Shown: positions 15,698 through 25,534 of the stretch, in pieces
Layout: the number at the start of each line of letters is the position of its first letter
Numbering within the stretch: the first letter of the stretch is position 1
Assembly: GCA_963801505.1 (NCBI GenBank)
Contig: CAWDEY010000016.1
Location: forward strand, 62,001 to 126,000
DNA: 64,000 nt
Source: JAOUFP01 sp963801505
Lineage (GTDB): Bacteria; Nitrospirota; Thermodesulfovibrionia; Thermodesulfovibrionales; UBA6898
Reading direction: 5' to 3'
The notes under the pieces: generated by a model
Told to the model about the DNA's origin: nothing
What the model saw: the letters and a program-made list of their open reading frames with translations, nothing else
The model's database searches: none
Made by a program: the position numbers and the translations under genes

Positions 15698-15794
15698 CCC
15701 TGCAGCTTGCTGCAGGGTCAAGCGAGCGAATAAAAAAATAAACGTTCCTTGCATTGAGATTCCCCATGGCTTGCTGAGGGGAGTCTTCAATAGA
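15698..15794 (-). repeat. Interspersed repeat, copy B, with a perfect 20-bp palindrome
   Basis: 15721-15794 is the inverted counterpart of 11861-11934. It is flanked by the perfect palindrome ccctgcagcttgctgcaggg at 15698-15717. The rest of 15645-16152 holds no gene I can support. A 20-codon tail (LEDGKVVKNGNF...) near 15857-15919 is too short to name. Confidence 0.6.
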
Positions 15795-16152
15795 TAGTAT
15801 GCGGGGTATCCTTTAAAGCAACAAAACAAAGGAAACAACACCGAGAAGAAGTATAGCTGGAAGACGGCAAGGTCGTCAAGAACGGCAACTTCGCACTGGA
15901 GAAACTGCGTTACCAGTAGGGTGTGCAACAGAAGACGGTGATGACGAGTTGGGAAGGGCAGTTATTTTATGTAACTGCTTCTCAGGTGTTTAGGCTAAAG
16001 GCTGAAGACTGAAGTTGCGCACGGGTACTGTCATGTGCTCACAGAAACAAACGGGCGAAGCTTCCCAGACATTCTACTGAGTACTAACAGCAAGTATTAA
16101 GACGACGAGAACATTTGTAATTTAGTCCGGACAACATAGGCCCAGCATTTGC

Positions 16153-19100
16153 CTATAGTTCACCACTGACAAAATAATCCGCCAGCAATTCGGCCTGCTT
16201 CAGAACTGTATCAACTGCCTTTTGCTGCATGTCAGGCGGATAGCCGTATTTGGTCAAGGTCCTTTTCACCAAGACCATAAGCTTTGCCCTTGCGCTTTCC
16301 CTGATCGTCCAGTCAATGGACGCATTGGCCTTGACCTTCTCAGCTACTTCGATCGCGATGATTCTCAGCTTTTCATCTCCAAGGACATCGACCGCTGACT
16401 TGTTTTCAGCAAGGGCATCATAAAAGGCCAGTTCTTCTTTTGACAGTTTCAGCTTCTTTTCTCTTTCATCGTGCTCCCTGATCTTCTTTGCAACTTCATC
16501 AACCAGGAACTGTATGATTTCCGCCGTAGTCATAAGGCCGTTGTTATACTTTTTGATGGCATTTTCAAGCATTTCAAGCAGGGCCTTGCCTCGCACCAGA
16601 TTCGTTTTCGATCTGGTCTTGATTTCGTCATTGAGAATTTTCTTTAACAGCTCAAGGGCAAGGTTCTGGTGCTTCATCCCTTGTATCTCTAAAAGAAACT
16701 CCTCAGACAGGATGGATATTTCGGGTTTCCTGATTCCCGCAGCATCGAAGATATCTATTACCTGATCAGAACTCAACGCCTCATCAACGATCTGCTTTAT
16801 TGCTGTTTCAATATCCGTATCAGACTTTCCTGTGCCAATCCCGACAAACTTTACAAGCCTTGCCTTTACAGCCTGAAAGAATGCAACTTCATCCTTTACA
16901 GCCAGTGCCTCTTCGTGGGGAATGGATAAGGCAAATGTCTGACTGAGCAAAGTCACTTCCCTGATAAAGCGGTTCTTTCCGTCCTCAAGACCTAAAATAT
17001 GCTCTTCCGCCTGAAGGATAATTGAAAGCTTTTCCTTGTGAGATGCTGAGAAGAAGCGGCGGTAATTGAAGCCTGTTTCAGGATAATCGTTAAAATAGGC
17101 AGATGGCTCAGCCGACATGATTGATTCTCTTTGCCTTGCTCTCTTCATAGAACAACTGGCGGACGACCTCCAGTTTTTCAATAAACATTGCAACTGCCTT
17201 TTCCTGTGTCTCGGTAGGGTCTCCTTTTCCGCCTGAATCAGAATAAAAAGACAGGGCCTTTTTGAGGTCTGATGCAATCCCAAGATAATCGACCACAAGT
17301 CCGCCCGGCTTGTCCCTGAAGATCCTGTTGACTCTCGCGATAGCCTGCATCAGGGTATGCCCTCTCATAGGCTTGTCAACATACATGGTATGCAGACAGG
17401 GCGCGTCAAAACCAGTCAGCCACATGTCCCTCACAATTGCCAGCTTCAAAGGATCTGAAGGGTCTTTCATCCTGTCCGACAATGCCTTGCGCTGCGACTT
17501 GCTGGTATGATGCTTCTGCATTACCGGCCCGTCGGAACTTGCAGCGGTCATCACAACCTTAATCACCCCTTTGGTCAGGTCGTCACTATGCCACTCCGGT
17601 CTGAGCTTGATGATTTCATTATAAAGATCAACCGCAATCCTGCGGCTCATGGCAACTATCATCCCCTTGCCGTCAAAGACCGCCTGCCGCTGCTCAAAGT
17701 GTGTGACGATGTCCCTGGCCAGATTTATAATTCGCTTTTCATTCCCTACAATCGCTTCCAGCTTGGCCCATTTCGCCTTTGCCTTTTGCGTGTCGGTAAT
17801 CTCTTCATCCTCTTCCAGTTCTTTATCGAACTCCTCGATCAGCCGCCTGCCTTCCGCATCCAGGTTGACCTTGGCCAAACGGCTTTCATAGTAAATCCTG
17901 ACAACAGCCTTGTCCTCCACTGCCTGGGCAATGTCGTATATATCCACATACTGTCCGAATATCGCAGGTGTGTTTATGTCCGTGCCTTCAATGGGGGTGC
18001 CTGTAAACCCGATATAGGTAGCATTAGGCAGGGCATCCCTCATATACTTCGCAAACCCATAGGCTATGCGTTTGCCGATCACCTCTTTGGTCTCTTTGTC
18101 TTTTGTATCAATCAGCTTTGCCTCAAAACCGTACTGGGTCCGGTGGGCCTCATCAGCTATGACGACAATGTTTGTCCTGTCGGAAAGCTGGTCATATTCC
18201 GCCTTGCCTTCATCAGGCAGGAACTTCTGAATGGTGGTAAACACAATCCCGCCTGAAGCTACTTTCAGCAGCTCTTTCAGATGGTCCCGGTCTTTTGCCT
18301 GCACCGGCTCCTGCCTGAGCAGCTGTTTTGAGGATGCGAAGGTATTGAACAACTGGTCGTCCAGATCGTTTCTGTCGGTAATAACTACAATGGTAGGGTT
18401 TTGCATATCAGGCGATGTAATCAGCTTTCCTGCATAAAATACCATGCTCAGGCTTTTCCCTGATCCCTGGGTATGCCAGACCACTCCGCCTTTTTTGTTG
18501 CCGTTTTTGCCGGATGCCTTTATGGTGCTTCCTATCGCCTTATTGACAGCGAAGTATTGATGATAGGCCGCCACCTTCTTTTCTGTCTCGACCTGTGTTA
18601 TCCCTGTCTTGAGGTCTTCCTTTTTTGTTTTCTCAAATACGATGAAGTTCCGGACAAGATCCAGTAATGTCGCCGGGGTCAGCATCCCCTTTGCGAGGGT
18701 CTCCAGTTCAGGTGCGAAGTGCGAGGCCTCGGTATTACCGTCACTGGACTTCCATGTCATATAACGGTTAAACCCGGCAGAAACACTCCCTCCCCTGCAT
18801 TCGAGGCCGTCTGAAATCACGCAGAAGGCATTAAACGTAAACAGACTTGGGATCGTTGCCTTGTAGGTCTGTATCTGGTCATATGCCTTATTGATCGTTG
18901 CGTTTTCATCTACCGGATTCTTCAGTTCGATCACTACCAGCGGTATGCCGTTGACAAAGAGAAGGATATCAGGCCGCTTGTTCTGGTTATTTTCAATGAC
19001 GGTGTATTGATTGACTGCCAGAAATTCATTGTTAAGCGGGTTTTCAAAATCTATCAGCCAGGCGTAGTCAGACTTCTCGTCGCCATTAAAACGATACTGG

Positions 19101-19397
19101 ACCGGGACGCCATCGGTGAGAAACCGGTGAAAGGCTTCATTGTTGGCGAGCAGTTCAGGGGAACTGATGCGCTGCACTGCGCGAAGGGCCTGTTCCTGAG
19201 CATCTGCAGGCATGTCGGGATTCAGCCTCTGAATTGCGGTTCTGAGCCTGGCCTGCGAGAATGATGTCGCTGTACGATTGTCTTTCCTTGAACAACCCGT
19301 CGAAGGAAATATCAGGCCCGTAAAGGAACTGGTAACCCAACCTTTCCAGTTCTTCAATAATAAAAAGCTCTATGTCGCTTTCAGTGATCTTGCTCAT
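16153..19397 (-). pseudogene. hsdR: Type I restriction enzyme R subunit, broken by two frameshifts
   Basis: Three successive minus-strand frames together make a near full-length HsdR (about 1080 residues). Residues from 19397 (MSKITESDIELFIIEELERLG) form the N-terminus. The frame changes near 19255 into the body, with nuclease-region RPDILLFVNGIPLVVIELKNP, the Walker A-like GSGKSLSMVFYAG, IADEAHRTQYGF, GFTGTPIEG and AIARVNRIFRDKPGG. It changes again near 17110-17150 into the helical C-terminus (HILGLEDGKNRF ... RESARAKLMVLVKRTLTKYGYPPD). HsdR translocates and cleaves DNA. With two breaks it is probably inactive unless the breaks are sequence errors. Confidence 0.85.
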
Positions 19398-19442
19398 TTT
19401 GTTTTTCTGTTCTGAATTCGTCGGCCTCGCCCGGTTAGCGAT

Positions 19443-19748
19443 CTATTCAGCAAGATAAGATTCCTTCAGAAGCCGGCTTCCATGAACAACAGTAACGACT
19501 TTAACTGCATTTTCTTCGGCATCGTAGCGATAGATTATGCGGTAATTGCCTAACAACAGTTCCCTGTGAGGGAACTTCGGGAATTCCGGCAGATGCCGGC
19601 CTGACTCGGGAAAGGCCTCCAATATTTCAGCAGTCTTGAAGATGTTCTGAATGGTATACCCGGCATAGAGACGGGAGTCTAATGCTATATAATCAAAAAT
19701 ATTCTCTAATTCAGTTAGCGCGTGGTCAGACCAAATCAGTTCTGCCAT
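19443..19748 (-). CDS. ParE/RelE family toxin
   Basis: The protein has 101 residues with the ParE-type fold: WSDHALTELENIFDYIA, an FPESGRHLPEF turn, RELLLGNYRIIYRYD and a final VVTVVHGSRLL strand. The conserved Arg and Tyr residues of the family are present. These toxins target gyrase (ParE) or ribosome-bound mRNA (RelE); sequence alone does not settle which. It overlaps the upstream antitoxin-like gene by 13 bp, the usual antitoxin-first order, and lies inside the restriction locus. Confidence 0.85.
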   Translation of the reverse strand: MAELIWSDHALTELENIFDYIALDSRLYAGYTIQNIFKTAEILEAFPESGRHLPEFPKFPHRELLLGNYRIIYRYDAEENAVKVVTVVHGSRLLKESYLAE

Positions 19749-19924
19749 TTCTTCGAGAGCCTTTCGACAGCATCCTTATGAGAGAGTGACCTTCCTTCAG
19801 CAAGGTCTTTTTCTCCAGCCTCAATCTTCTGGAGCAGATACAGGCGATACATCACATCTTCTACGTTGACCTTCTCAGGAAGATCTTTCAATAGCCCCTC
19901 CAGCTTTGATTTAAGAATTTCCAT
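19736..19924 (-). CDS. Antitoxin paired with the ParE-type toxin
   Basis: I place the start at 19924, with AGGAGG upstream, giving 62 residues beginning MEILKSKLEGLLKDLPEKVN. The C-terminus GRSLSHKDAVERLSKKWQ is typical of addiction-module antitoxins, in which a hydrophobic/charged tail wraps the toxin. No clear DNA-binding domain can be named. The reading overlaps the toxin start, so translational coupling is likely. Confidence 0.75.
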   Translation of the reverse strand: MEILKSKLEGLLKDLPEKVNVEDVMYRLYLLQKIEAGEKDLAEGRSLSHKDAVERLSKKWQN

Positions 19925-19995
19925 ATCTCTCACCTCCTGCCTGTTATTGTATCAGTTTTTCAAAATCGTGGCCTTTGCCTGTAGTATAATTAATC

Positions 19996-20157
19996 ATGAA
20001 AAAGAAATCCCTTAAAGAAACAAACCCATACTTGAAAGACCCTAAACAATTCGAGGTCTCACTAAATGTCAACGTCATAACCTCCTCCGCGGTTGAAGGC
20101 ATCCGCGTTACGCCTGAACAACTTCAGAGAAAAGGTCTTAAGTCTCGCCGTTCTTAG
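19996..20157 (+). CDS. Small conserved-type protein, 53 aa
   Basis: The product starts MKKKSLKETNPYLKDPKQFE and continues NVITSSAVEGIRVTPEQL. Short proteins with an NPYLKDP start and an SSAVEG motif are, from memory, recurrent small genes of unknown role beside toxin-antitoxin and GxxExxY genes. It has no clear Shine-Dalgarno sequence, and its 3' end overlaps the convergent GxxExxY gene by about 20 bp. Confidence 0.5.
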   Translation: MKKKSLKETNPYLKDPKQFEVSLNVNVITSSAVEGIRVTPEQLQRKGLKSRRS

Positions 20158-20563
20158 CTTTTTGAGTCGTCGCATTTATTTTATCAGCCAGCTTATTATT
20201 GTGAACTCGCTTAAATTCAAGGCTCTTAGCCCCAAAATTAATAAGCAAGCCGATTTCCATTTTGTAAGCCTCAAGGTAATTCATTGCCTGCGCCATGTGA
20301 ACATCCTCTAATTTGGTCAAGGCCTTTAGCTCAACCATGATAGAGCCTTCTACAAAAAAGTCTGCACGTCTGGTCCCTATCTCTTCATTACGATAAAAAA
20401 TCGACATCTCTTTTTCTCTTTCAAAAGCCAACCCATGATGAGCCATTTCCAGAGCCAAGGCCCTCTGGTAAATCACTTCCTGAAAGCCGTTCCCCATAGT
20501 TCGATGCACCTGCATTGAACAGCCGATTATCTTTTCAGTTAATTCTTTATGTTTCATGATCAA
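20138..20563 (-). CDS. GxxExxY protein
   Basis: This 141-residue protein has the motif GNGFQEVIY (the signature GxxExxY), then ALALEMAHHGLAFERE, a PD-(D/E)XK-like core with RADFFVEGSIMVELKAL, and a closing EIGLLINFGAKSLEFKRV. The family (PF13366) is related to nuclease folds (Asp then Glu-x-Lys) but its role is unknown. It sits between hsdS and the toxin pair inside the restriction locus, next to a large inverted repeat, a common setting for this mobile-looking gene. Confidence 0.85.
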   Translation of the reverse strand: MIMKHKELTEKIIGCSMQVHRTMGNGFQEVIYQRALALEMAHHGLAFEREKEMSIFYRNEEIGTRRADFFVEGSIMVELKALTKLEDVHMAQAMNYLEAYKMEIGLLINFGAKSLEFKRVHNNKLADKINATTQKAKNGET

Positions 20564-20566
20564 ACT

Positions 20567-20704
20567 GTCTGAACCTTGATTAGAAGGATTACAGGATTGT
20601 CCTTGATTATAAATTCCTGATCCGAACCTTGATTCTCTCGATTTGCAGGATTTCCTTGATTCTTAATCATGATAATCCTGTAATCCTTCTAATCATGGTT
20701 CAGA
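20567..20704. repeat. Long imperfect inverted repeat beside the GxxExxY gene
   Basis: The arms 20567-20609 and 20663-20704 share the block tctgaacc-tgattagaagg followed by attacaggatt; about 40 of 43 positions match. The spacer holds a partial third unit (gaaccttgattctctcg). The right arm overlaps the last codons of hsdS. It could fold into a long stem and looks like a transposable REP-type element. Confidence 0.75.
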
Positions 20705-21897
20705 CACCCTCACTTCCCCGCTCATCAACTTCGGCAAGAGCGTATCACGCAGGCGGGTGAGGGTGCGGATTTGCTCGTGATTTTTGTCTATATTTTTCCA
20801 AAATATGATGCTATCTCAGCAAAAGCATCCAATCTCATTTTTGGCGGCAACAGGAACTCAATATTTTGTATGTCTTTATATGTTAGAGAGGGATAAGTTG
20901 TGGTTGAACCCTCAGCAATAATATCCAAGTACTCTTGTCATATCATCCTGAGTGAGCAAGAGATAAATGAAATGTGGGTCTATTTGAGTAGCGGTAACTC
21001 ACACAAAATCCAGTCGATACAACCATATTGGGTTTAGTTTTCTTCAGAATGTCCATAGTGCCGCTGAATTGGACGATACCATTGAAATGATCACATCGTT
21101 GTTAATTTACAAGGCGCTTTGCTTCGACTCGGCGCTTCTGTCAAATTCAAATGTTGTAATTCAGCAATTAATTCCTTCAGTTATAGAACCTGTATCTAGA
21201 TACTCAATTTCGGCATAGGATAGTTTTTGTCAACGTTGGCACCATTAATTGTCAGCAACATCGCCGATGCTCACTCTTTCCCATCCCTCCTCCGCCTCCT
21301 CCACAAACCACTGCCTAAACAGCGTCTCCGCCAGTGTCTCCAAGGTTTTGTTCTGACGGTGCAGCAGGTCTATCTTGTCATCAAGGCTGCTGAGGACTGC
21401 GAGGATTGCTTGCTGGCTGTTTTTATCTGGAATACTTATCGGAATATCTTCAACAACATCTCGGGAAGCTATGTTTTGTTGAACTGAACCGTGAGAGGCA
21501 TTTACTAATTGATTAAAGCCGTTAGGAGTCTTAAAGAAATAGAGAAGATATTCAGGGAATATTTTATGAGTATCCGGTCGCAATAACAAAAGTGCTTGGC
21601 TAATTATATCCTCTAGGGTCACTCTCTCTAATAATTGAAACCCTTCCCAGTGTTCCAGAACAACTTATAATTACATCGTTTGCGCGCACCATAAATCTTT
21701 TCATCTCGCTGAATCTTTGAGTCATCAATAAAAAACTCTAAAATATCTAATATTGTAAATAGCATGCTGTTGCTCATAAACGGGGATGCCTTCGCTTTTC
21801 ATTTCGGCTACTTTTCAGAGAGGAACCAAAAGTGGCCTCTTATATAACCCTTTTCAGCAAGCAAGTCTTTTAACTTATATTCCTTCCACTCACCCAT
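20693..21897 (-). pseudogene. hsdS: Type I restriction specificity subunit, multiply frameshifted
   Basis: The N-terminus is clear at 21897 (MGEWKEYKLKDLLAEKGYIRG), overlapping the end of hsdM by 8 bp. The frame then shifts at least twice (KSEGIPVYEQQHAIYNIRYF lies in another frame) before a readable block, 21245-21622, with ISQALLLLRPDTHKIFPEYL, SHGSVQQNIASRDVV and the conserved helix LAVLSSLDDKIDLLHRQNKT. The second half is mostly unreadable, but the end EQIRTLTRLRDTLLPKLMSGEV at 20693-20780 is typical HsdS. Only scraps of target-recognition domain 2 remain. It cannot make a full specificity subunit as it stands. Confidence 0.8.
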
Positions 21898-23503
21898 TCA
21901 CATCAGCCTTTATTTCGATCTTCGCAAGATTTTTCATAATCGCCTTATTTAGTGCCGCCTCTTCAGCCATCTGTTTTTCCAGTTCCGCCTTCAACGCATT
22001 AAACCTTTCCGCAAAATTGAAATCATCCTCATCATCAGGCAGGCCGATGTATCTGCCGGGGGTCAATACATAGTTCAAGGCTTTCACTTCATCCAGCGTC
22101 GCTGATTTACAGAAGCCCGACACGTCCTTGTATTCACCTTCGCCCGTGCGCCAGTTGTGATAGGTTCCTGCAATCAGGGCAATATCTTCATCTGACAAGT
22201 CCCTGTTTCTGCGGTTGATCAAGAAGCCCATGTTCCGGGCATCAATGAACAATATCTTGCCTTGCCGTTTTTGCTTGTTGCGGCGCAAAAACCACAGACA
22301 CGCGGGAATTTGAGTATTGAGAAACAGCTTCGTGGGCATGTTGACGATGCAATCTATCAGATCGTTTTCGACCATTGCCTTGCGTATCTCGCCTTCGTTG
22401 CTGGTCTTAGTGGTCAGCGAACCTTTCGCCAATACAAACCCCGCCTGTCCTGTCGGCGCAAGGTGAAAAAGGAAATGCTGTATCCAGGCATAGTTTGCGT
22501 TATTGGGAGGCGGCGGGAGTTTTTGACCCAGCACACTCCAGCGGGCATCGTCACGCAGCATCTCTCCGGACCAGTCACTGTCATTAAAGGGCGGGTTGGC
22601 GATGATGTAATCAGCCTTCAGGTCTTTGTGCATGTCATTGAGGAATGAGCCTTCGTTGTTCCATTTTACGTTGCTGCTGTCGATATGACGGATGGCAAGG
22701 TTCATCTTGGCCAGTCTCCATGTGGTCTGATTGCTTTCCTGCCCGTAAATGGAGATGCGGTCTGCTGGATTACGTAGGGGCGATCGCGATGCGCTTGCCT
22801 TTTTTTCTTGTAGTAATCCTGATGGGCCTCGATGAACTTTTCACTCTGCACAAACATCCCGCCTGAGCCGCAGCACGGGTCAAAGACACGGCCTTCATAA
22901 GGCTCCAGCATCTGGACCAGCAGCTTGACAACACTTCCGGGTGTATAGAACTGGCCTCCCTTTTTCCCTTCAGCCAATGCGAATTCACCCAGGAAATATT
23001 CAAATACCCTGCCCAGGAGATCTTTACTCTGAGCTTCCCTGGTCCCTAATTCCGCACTGCCAACAAGATCGATCAAACCGCCGAGGCTTGCCTTGTCCAG
23101 CTTCTCCTGCGCAAACACCTTCGGCAGCACTCCCTTTAATGAAGGGTTGTCCTTCTCAATAGCATCCATTGCATCATCCACATCTGTGCCGATGGTAGGA
23201 AGCTTTGCCCTGCCCTGTAAGCCAATTCCAGCGTGCCGACGGCGGGACATAAAAGACCTTCTCAGCAGTGTATTCATTCTTGTCTTCCGCGTCAGCGCCT
23301 TCATAGTCGCCCTTACCTTCTTTCAACTTTTTATAGAGTTCTTCAAAGGCATCAGAGATATATTTCAGGAAGATCAGGCCCAATACAATGTGCTTGTATT
23401 CAGCCGCATCCATGTTCTTCCGCAGCTTGTCAGCCGTCTTCCAGAGCTTCTTTTCTAGTGGTTCTTCTGTTTCGTTCTTCTTTGCTTTATTGCTTCGGAC
23501 CAT
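21890..23503 (-). pseudogene. hsdM: Type I DNA methyltransferase subunit, broken by frameshifts
   Basis: The N-terminal helical domain (23503 down: KKLWKTADKLRKNMDAAEYK, LIFLKYISDAFEELY) shifts frame near 23220. The next block carries GQFYTPGSVVKLLVQML and the SAM-binding motif FDPCCGSGGMF. A second shift near 22780 leads to YGQESNQTTWRLAKMNLAIR, the catalytic IANPPFND and the C-terminal coiled coil. Motifs I and IV are both intact, so decay is recent or partly artefactual. It adenine-methylates DNA with HsdS when functional. Its order is hsdM-hsdS, then inserted small genes, then hsdR. Confidence 0.85.
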
Positions 23504-23745
23504 TAATTATTCTCCCATGTCTTCTGTGGATACTTCATGAAGGTTTACATAAACTGCGGCGTTTTGCAGGTTGGCCATCTTCGGGGCTTGCGCAATCACT
23601 ATCCAGGTTATCCCTCCATCGAAAAATCTATTAATGATAATATGTTATGCTGACTAAAGACAAGGACTATTTGAGAGTATGTGTCAGACAGAAAGCTGTT
23701 CATTGCCTGTATCGAGAAAATAATAGTGGCTTCTCGCCGACACTG

Positions 23746-25534
23746 TCAGTTAGTACCGGAAATAAACGTCCTTGAAGAGTTATTCAAAGTGTGGAAAGGT
23801 CTAAAAACAGCCAGGTGTGCCTGAGGTGGTGCAGGTATCATCTTCACCACGTAATCACCGGTCCCATGAAGAGAGCCGCTCATATAGTAACGCTCTTTGT
23901 TGTCCCCGGCTTTCAAAGCAAAAACCGATTTGTTATAAGGACGGACCCGCAAAGACATTGGTACGCCCATCAGGTCCAGAAGGGTCGCGAAATTGTTTAG
24001 ATGGGAGACCCTGATGCCCGGCGAAATGCTCTCCAGAAGCGCCTTCCTGTCATACCTCGCACCTGAGACAAAGAAATCAGGCACATCGACGATCACCTTG
24101 TCAGGCTTCATATGGGTATATACTTCCCCATGTTCAGAGAGGGTCTGGCCATGGTCCGAGGTGTACAAAATTACATAGTTTTGGTTCATTGTTTCAGAAA
24201 CAAGCGCACGGAAGAATTCATCAACCTGAAAGTGAATACCATTGTCATAGGTATTGACTAAGCTTCTCGCGGCCGGCAGCGCTGATGTCAATAGGGTCCG
24301 AGGCCTTCATGACCGGACGCCAGATCGTAAAGGCCGGCTCGTCGGGGTATCTGTAGTGGTAGTGGAAATGGAGACCCTTTTTATTTACGACAATAAAATA
24401 GCCGCCCCGTTTATTCAAAAGACTGCTCAAAACAGGGGCTATACCCGGGTCCATTGTGGTTTCAAGGTCGATGTGGCGCTCTGCAAACGACTGCTCGTCC
24501 ATCCACCAATCCAGGGACCTCACCGGCGCATCTCCGGCAGCCTTCAGGAGTTTGGGGAGGTAGGCCTGATTGATATCAATGTAGACCGTCTCGTAGCCCA
24601 TTTTCTTTGCATAGTCAAAGATGGTAGGGTCCCTGTCGGTTAGAAAGTCATTGTCGGGGAATGAGTTATGACCACTGATAAGATAGGCGTTACTGATGTG
24701 GGTAAAGGAACCGGCCGCGGTACAGATGCCGAGGTTTTTCAGACGTCCACGGGTTTCGAGGTATTGAAGAAACGGTGTGGTAGAGCGCGCATAGCCATTA
24801 AGACTCAGATTGCTGCCCCGGACCGACTCGTCGATGACATAGATGATGCTGTCTGAAGGCCGTTTGGGGGTGTGAAACGAAGGCAGTTCGTCGCGCGGTC
24901 CGTGATAAGCCAGCTGGGTCTCAAACTCGTAATGAAGTGTTGAACGGACAAAGGAAGTCAGGGGGTTCATATGGAAGCTGCGTTCCGGCGCATGGAGGAA
25001 GAAAGCGTAATTGGAAGCCAAAAGAAAGAGCACCGGCAGAAGGCTGAGGCTGAGGTTCTTTCGGAAGCCGGATACAGGGCGGACTAATAACAGTGCCGAA
25101 AGAACGAGTACATAGGGAAGAGCATACAGGACAACGCGCGGCTGAAAGAAGCTTGCGATGGCGTCTGCCCGGTTTTCACCGCTTACGGTCAGGGCCAAAA
25201 GCAGGTCGGTGCCGGTCATGAACTGGTCCAGGGTAAGCCAGTATGAGCATTGTAAAACTATAACGAACACAGAAAAAAGAATGGCCATTGTGCGGATAAT
25301 CCTGGGGAGAAGGGTTATAAGATAAAAGAGTGCGACCACCTGAAGGAAGGCCAAAGCGAGGCCTGCAGAGAATTTCATGATGCCGGCTGCAGGCAGCAGA
25401 CGAAGCAGGTCCCGGTAAGCGCCCGACCTTATTATGAGATCGACGAATACCGCGAGCATTGCTGCAAGCACGGCGGCAATGGCACGGGGATAGTGTGACA
25501 GGGTAATGACGCCAGATGACTGCTTTAGCGTCAC
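23746..25534 (-). pseudogene. Phosphoethanolamine-transferase-like membrane sulfatase-fold protein, frameshifted
   Basis: The N-terminal part (from 25534) has about five membrane helices within residues 10-170, then an alkaline-phosphatase-fold domain: IIYVIDESVRGSNLSLNGYA with the probable Thr nucleophile in RSTTPFL. The frame shifts near 24263 (one extra base; EKL then VNTYDNGIHFQVDEFF). The second part holds the metal-binding YTSDHGQTLSEHG and VSHLNNFATLLDLMGVP. EptA-like enzymes move phosphoethanolamine onto lipid A or other glycolipids at the periplasmic face. Its start overlaps the ABC permease stop by 4 bp, so it is the last gene of the megasynthase operon. Its head-group chemistry would suit a secreted lipid product. 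Confidence 0.7.

Noticed and set aside
15857..15919. Short tail LEDGKVVKNGNF... resembling the end of a binding protein or lipoprotein
   Set aside because: Only about 20 codons with a stop directly upstream; not enough to name a pseudogene.
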